Shown piece after piece: positions 25,155-25,302 of a stretch of 25,302 bases of DNA; the stretch's first letter is position 1; each line of letters begins with the position of its first letter. The DNA is taken from positions 1 through 25,302 of the forward strand of contig CAKRFP010000037.1 in the NCBI GenBank assembly GCA_934320645.1, given 5' to 3'. Source of the stretch: an uncultured Bariatricus sp. (GTDB lineage: Bacteria > Bacillota > Clostridia > Lachnospirales > Lachnospiraceae). The notes beneath the pieces were generated by a model. The model worked only from the letters and a program-made list of their open reading frames with translations, was not told where the DNA came from and did not search any database. The position numbers were made by a program, and so were the translations under genes.

Positions 25155-25199
25155 AAAAAGGTTAGGAAACTCCCTTTCGGCTGTTCCCTAACCCTTTTT
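25155..25199 (-). terminator. Rho-independent terminator behind the AraC-family gene
   Basis: On the minus strand GGTTAGGGAAC pairs with GTTTCCTAACC over 11 bp with one G-U pair. A loop holding CC-GAAA-GG follows, and TTTTT comes after the stem. It lies about 50 bp after the AraC-type stop codon. The A run on the other side would let it act in both directions. Confidence 0.85.
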
Positions 25200-25249
25200 G
25201 ATAGTATCTTTTATATTTTTTCAATTCCTATTCTAACCATATAACCGGC

Positions 25250-25302
25250 TTATTTTTTTCTATATTTTAACGGAGAAACTCCATATGTTTTTTTGAAACT
25301 TC
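25250..25302 (-). CDS. AraC-family transcriptional regulator, C-terminal fragment (cut by window edge)
   Basis: Only the last 17 codons are inside the window. They read SFKKTYGVSPLKYRKK and then TAA. The pattern FKK.YG.SP..YR is the end of the second helix-turn-helix of AraC/XylS regulators. The N-terminal ligand or sensing domain lies outside, so its signal is unknown. A strong terminator follows, so the gene is separate from the integrase relic and mutS. Confidence 0.8.
   Translation of the reverse strand, partial: SFKKTYGVSPLKYRKK

Noticed and set aside
1..25302. CRISPR array, tRNA or rRNA genes, toxin-antitoxin or defence island
   Set aside because: No regularly spaced repeats, no cloverleaf-like or rRNA-like stretches and no defence-type proteins were seen. 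The gaps are too short to hide a cluster.

Overview
The window looks like a core chromosomal segment of an anaerobic low-GC Gram-positive bacterium, most likely a gut Lachnospiraceae (Clostridia). Three things suggest this: the gene order DUF4321-radC-mreB-mreC-mreD-PBP2-minC-minD-minE-rodA-mgsA, the mutS-mutL-miaA-PF06838 order, and strong AGGAGG-type ribosome binding sites. Nearly every gene lies on the minus strand, so the transcriptional order runs from high to low coordinates. The only intact plus-strand gene is a small DUF378 membrane protein. I found no tRNA, rRNA, CRISPR array or complete mobile element.

Right edge (24197-25302, A+T-rich): the last codons of an AraC-family regulator, a strong terminator behind it, and a heavily eroded tyrosine-recombinase gene (24424-24975) of the type carried by integrative conjugative elements. 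The integrase relic lies directly upstream of mutS and is the only sign of mobile DNA.

Mismatch-repair block (14127-24196): mutS, mutL, miaA, a PLP-dependent 'methionine gamma-lyase/aluminium resistance' family protein, and two FAD-dependent oxidoreductases (COG2081 then COG2509). Gaps are 22 bp or less and three junctions overlap or nearly touch, so this is probably one transcription unit.

Shape and division block (3415-14086): a promoter with an extended -10 precedes DUF4321, radC, a divergent mreB, mreC, mreD, a very large class B PBP2, minC, minD, minE, rodA, mgsA and a putative lipoprotein D,D-carboxypeptidase. A bidirectional terminator at 3360-3392 closes it. The unit joins the elongasome (MreBCD, PBP2, RodA, the carboxypeptidase) to the Min system that places the division septum. 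RadC and methylglyoxal synthase are passengers.

Left block (1-3319): divergent from DUF378 are a TIGR01212-type radical SAM protein, a HlyD-like single-pass membrane protein and YggS/PLPBP (cut by the window edge).

I see no clear undescribed multi-gene system here. The points most worth checking are residue-level and architectural. Methylglyoxal synthase has Lys where the catalytic Asp should be. The MreB-like protein has Arg at the position of the catalytic Glu. PBP2 carries about 250 extra residues inside its transpeptidase domain. A HlyD-like protein has no transporter partner in view. The integrase is decayed.
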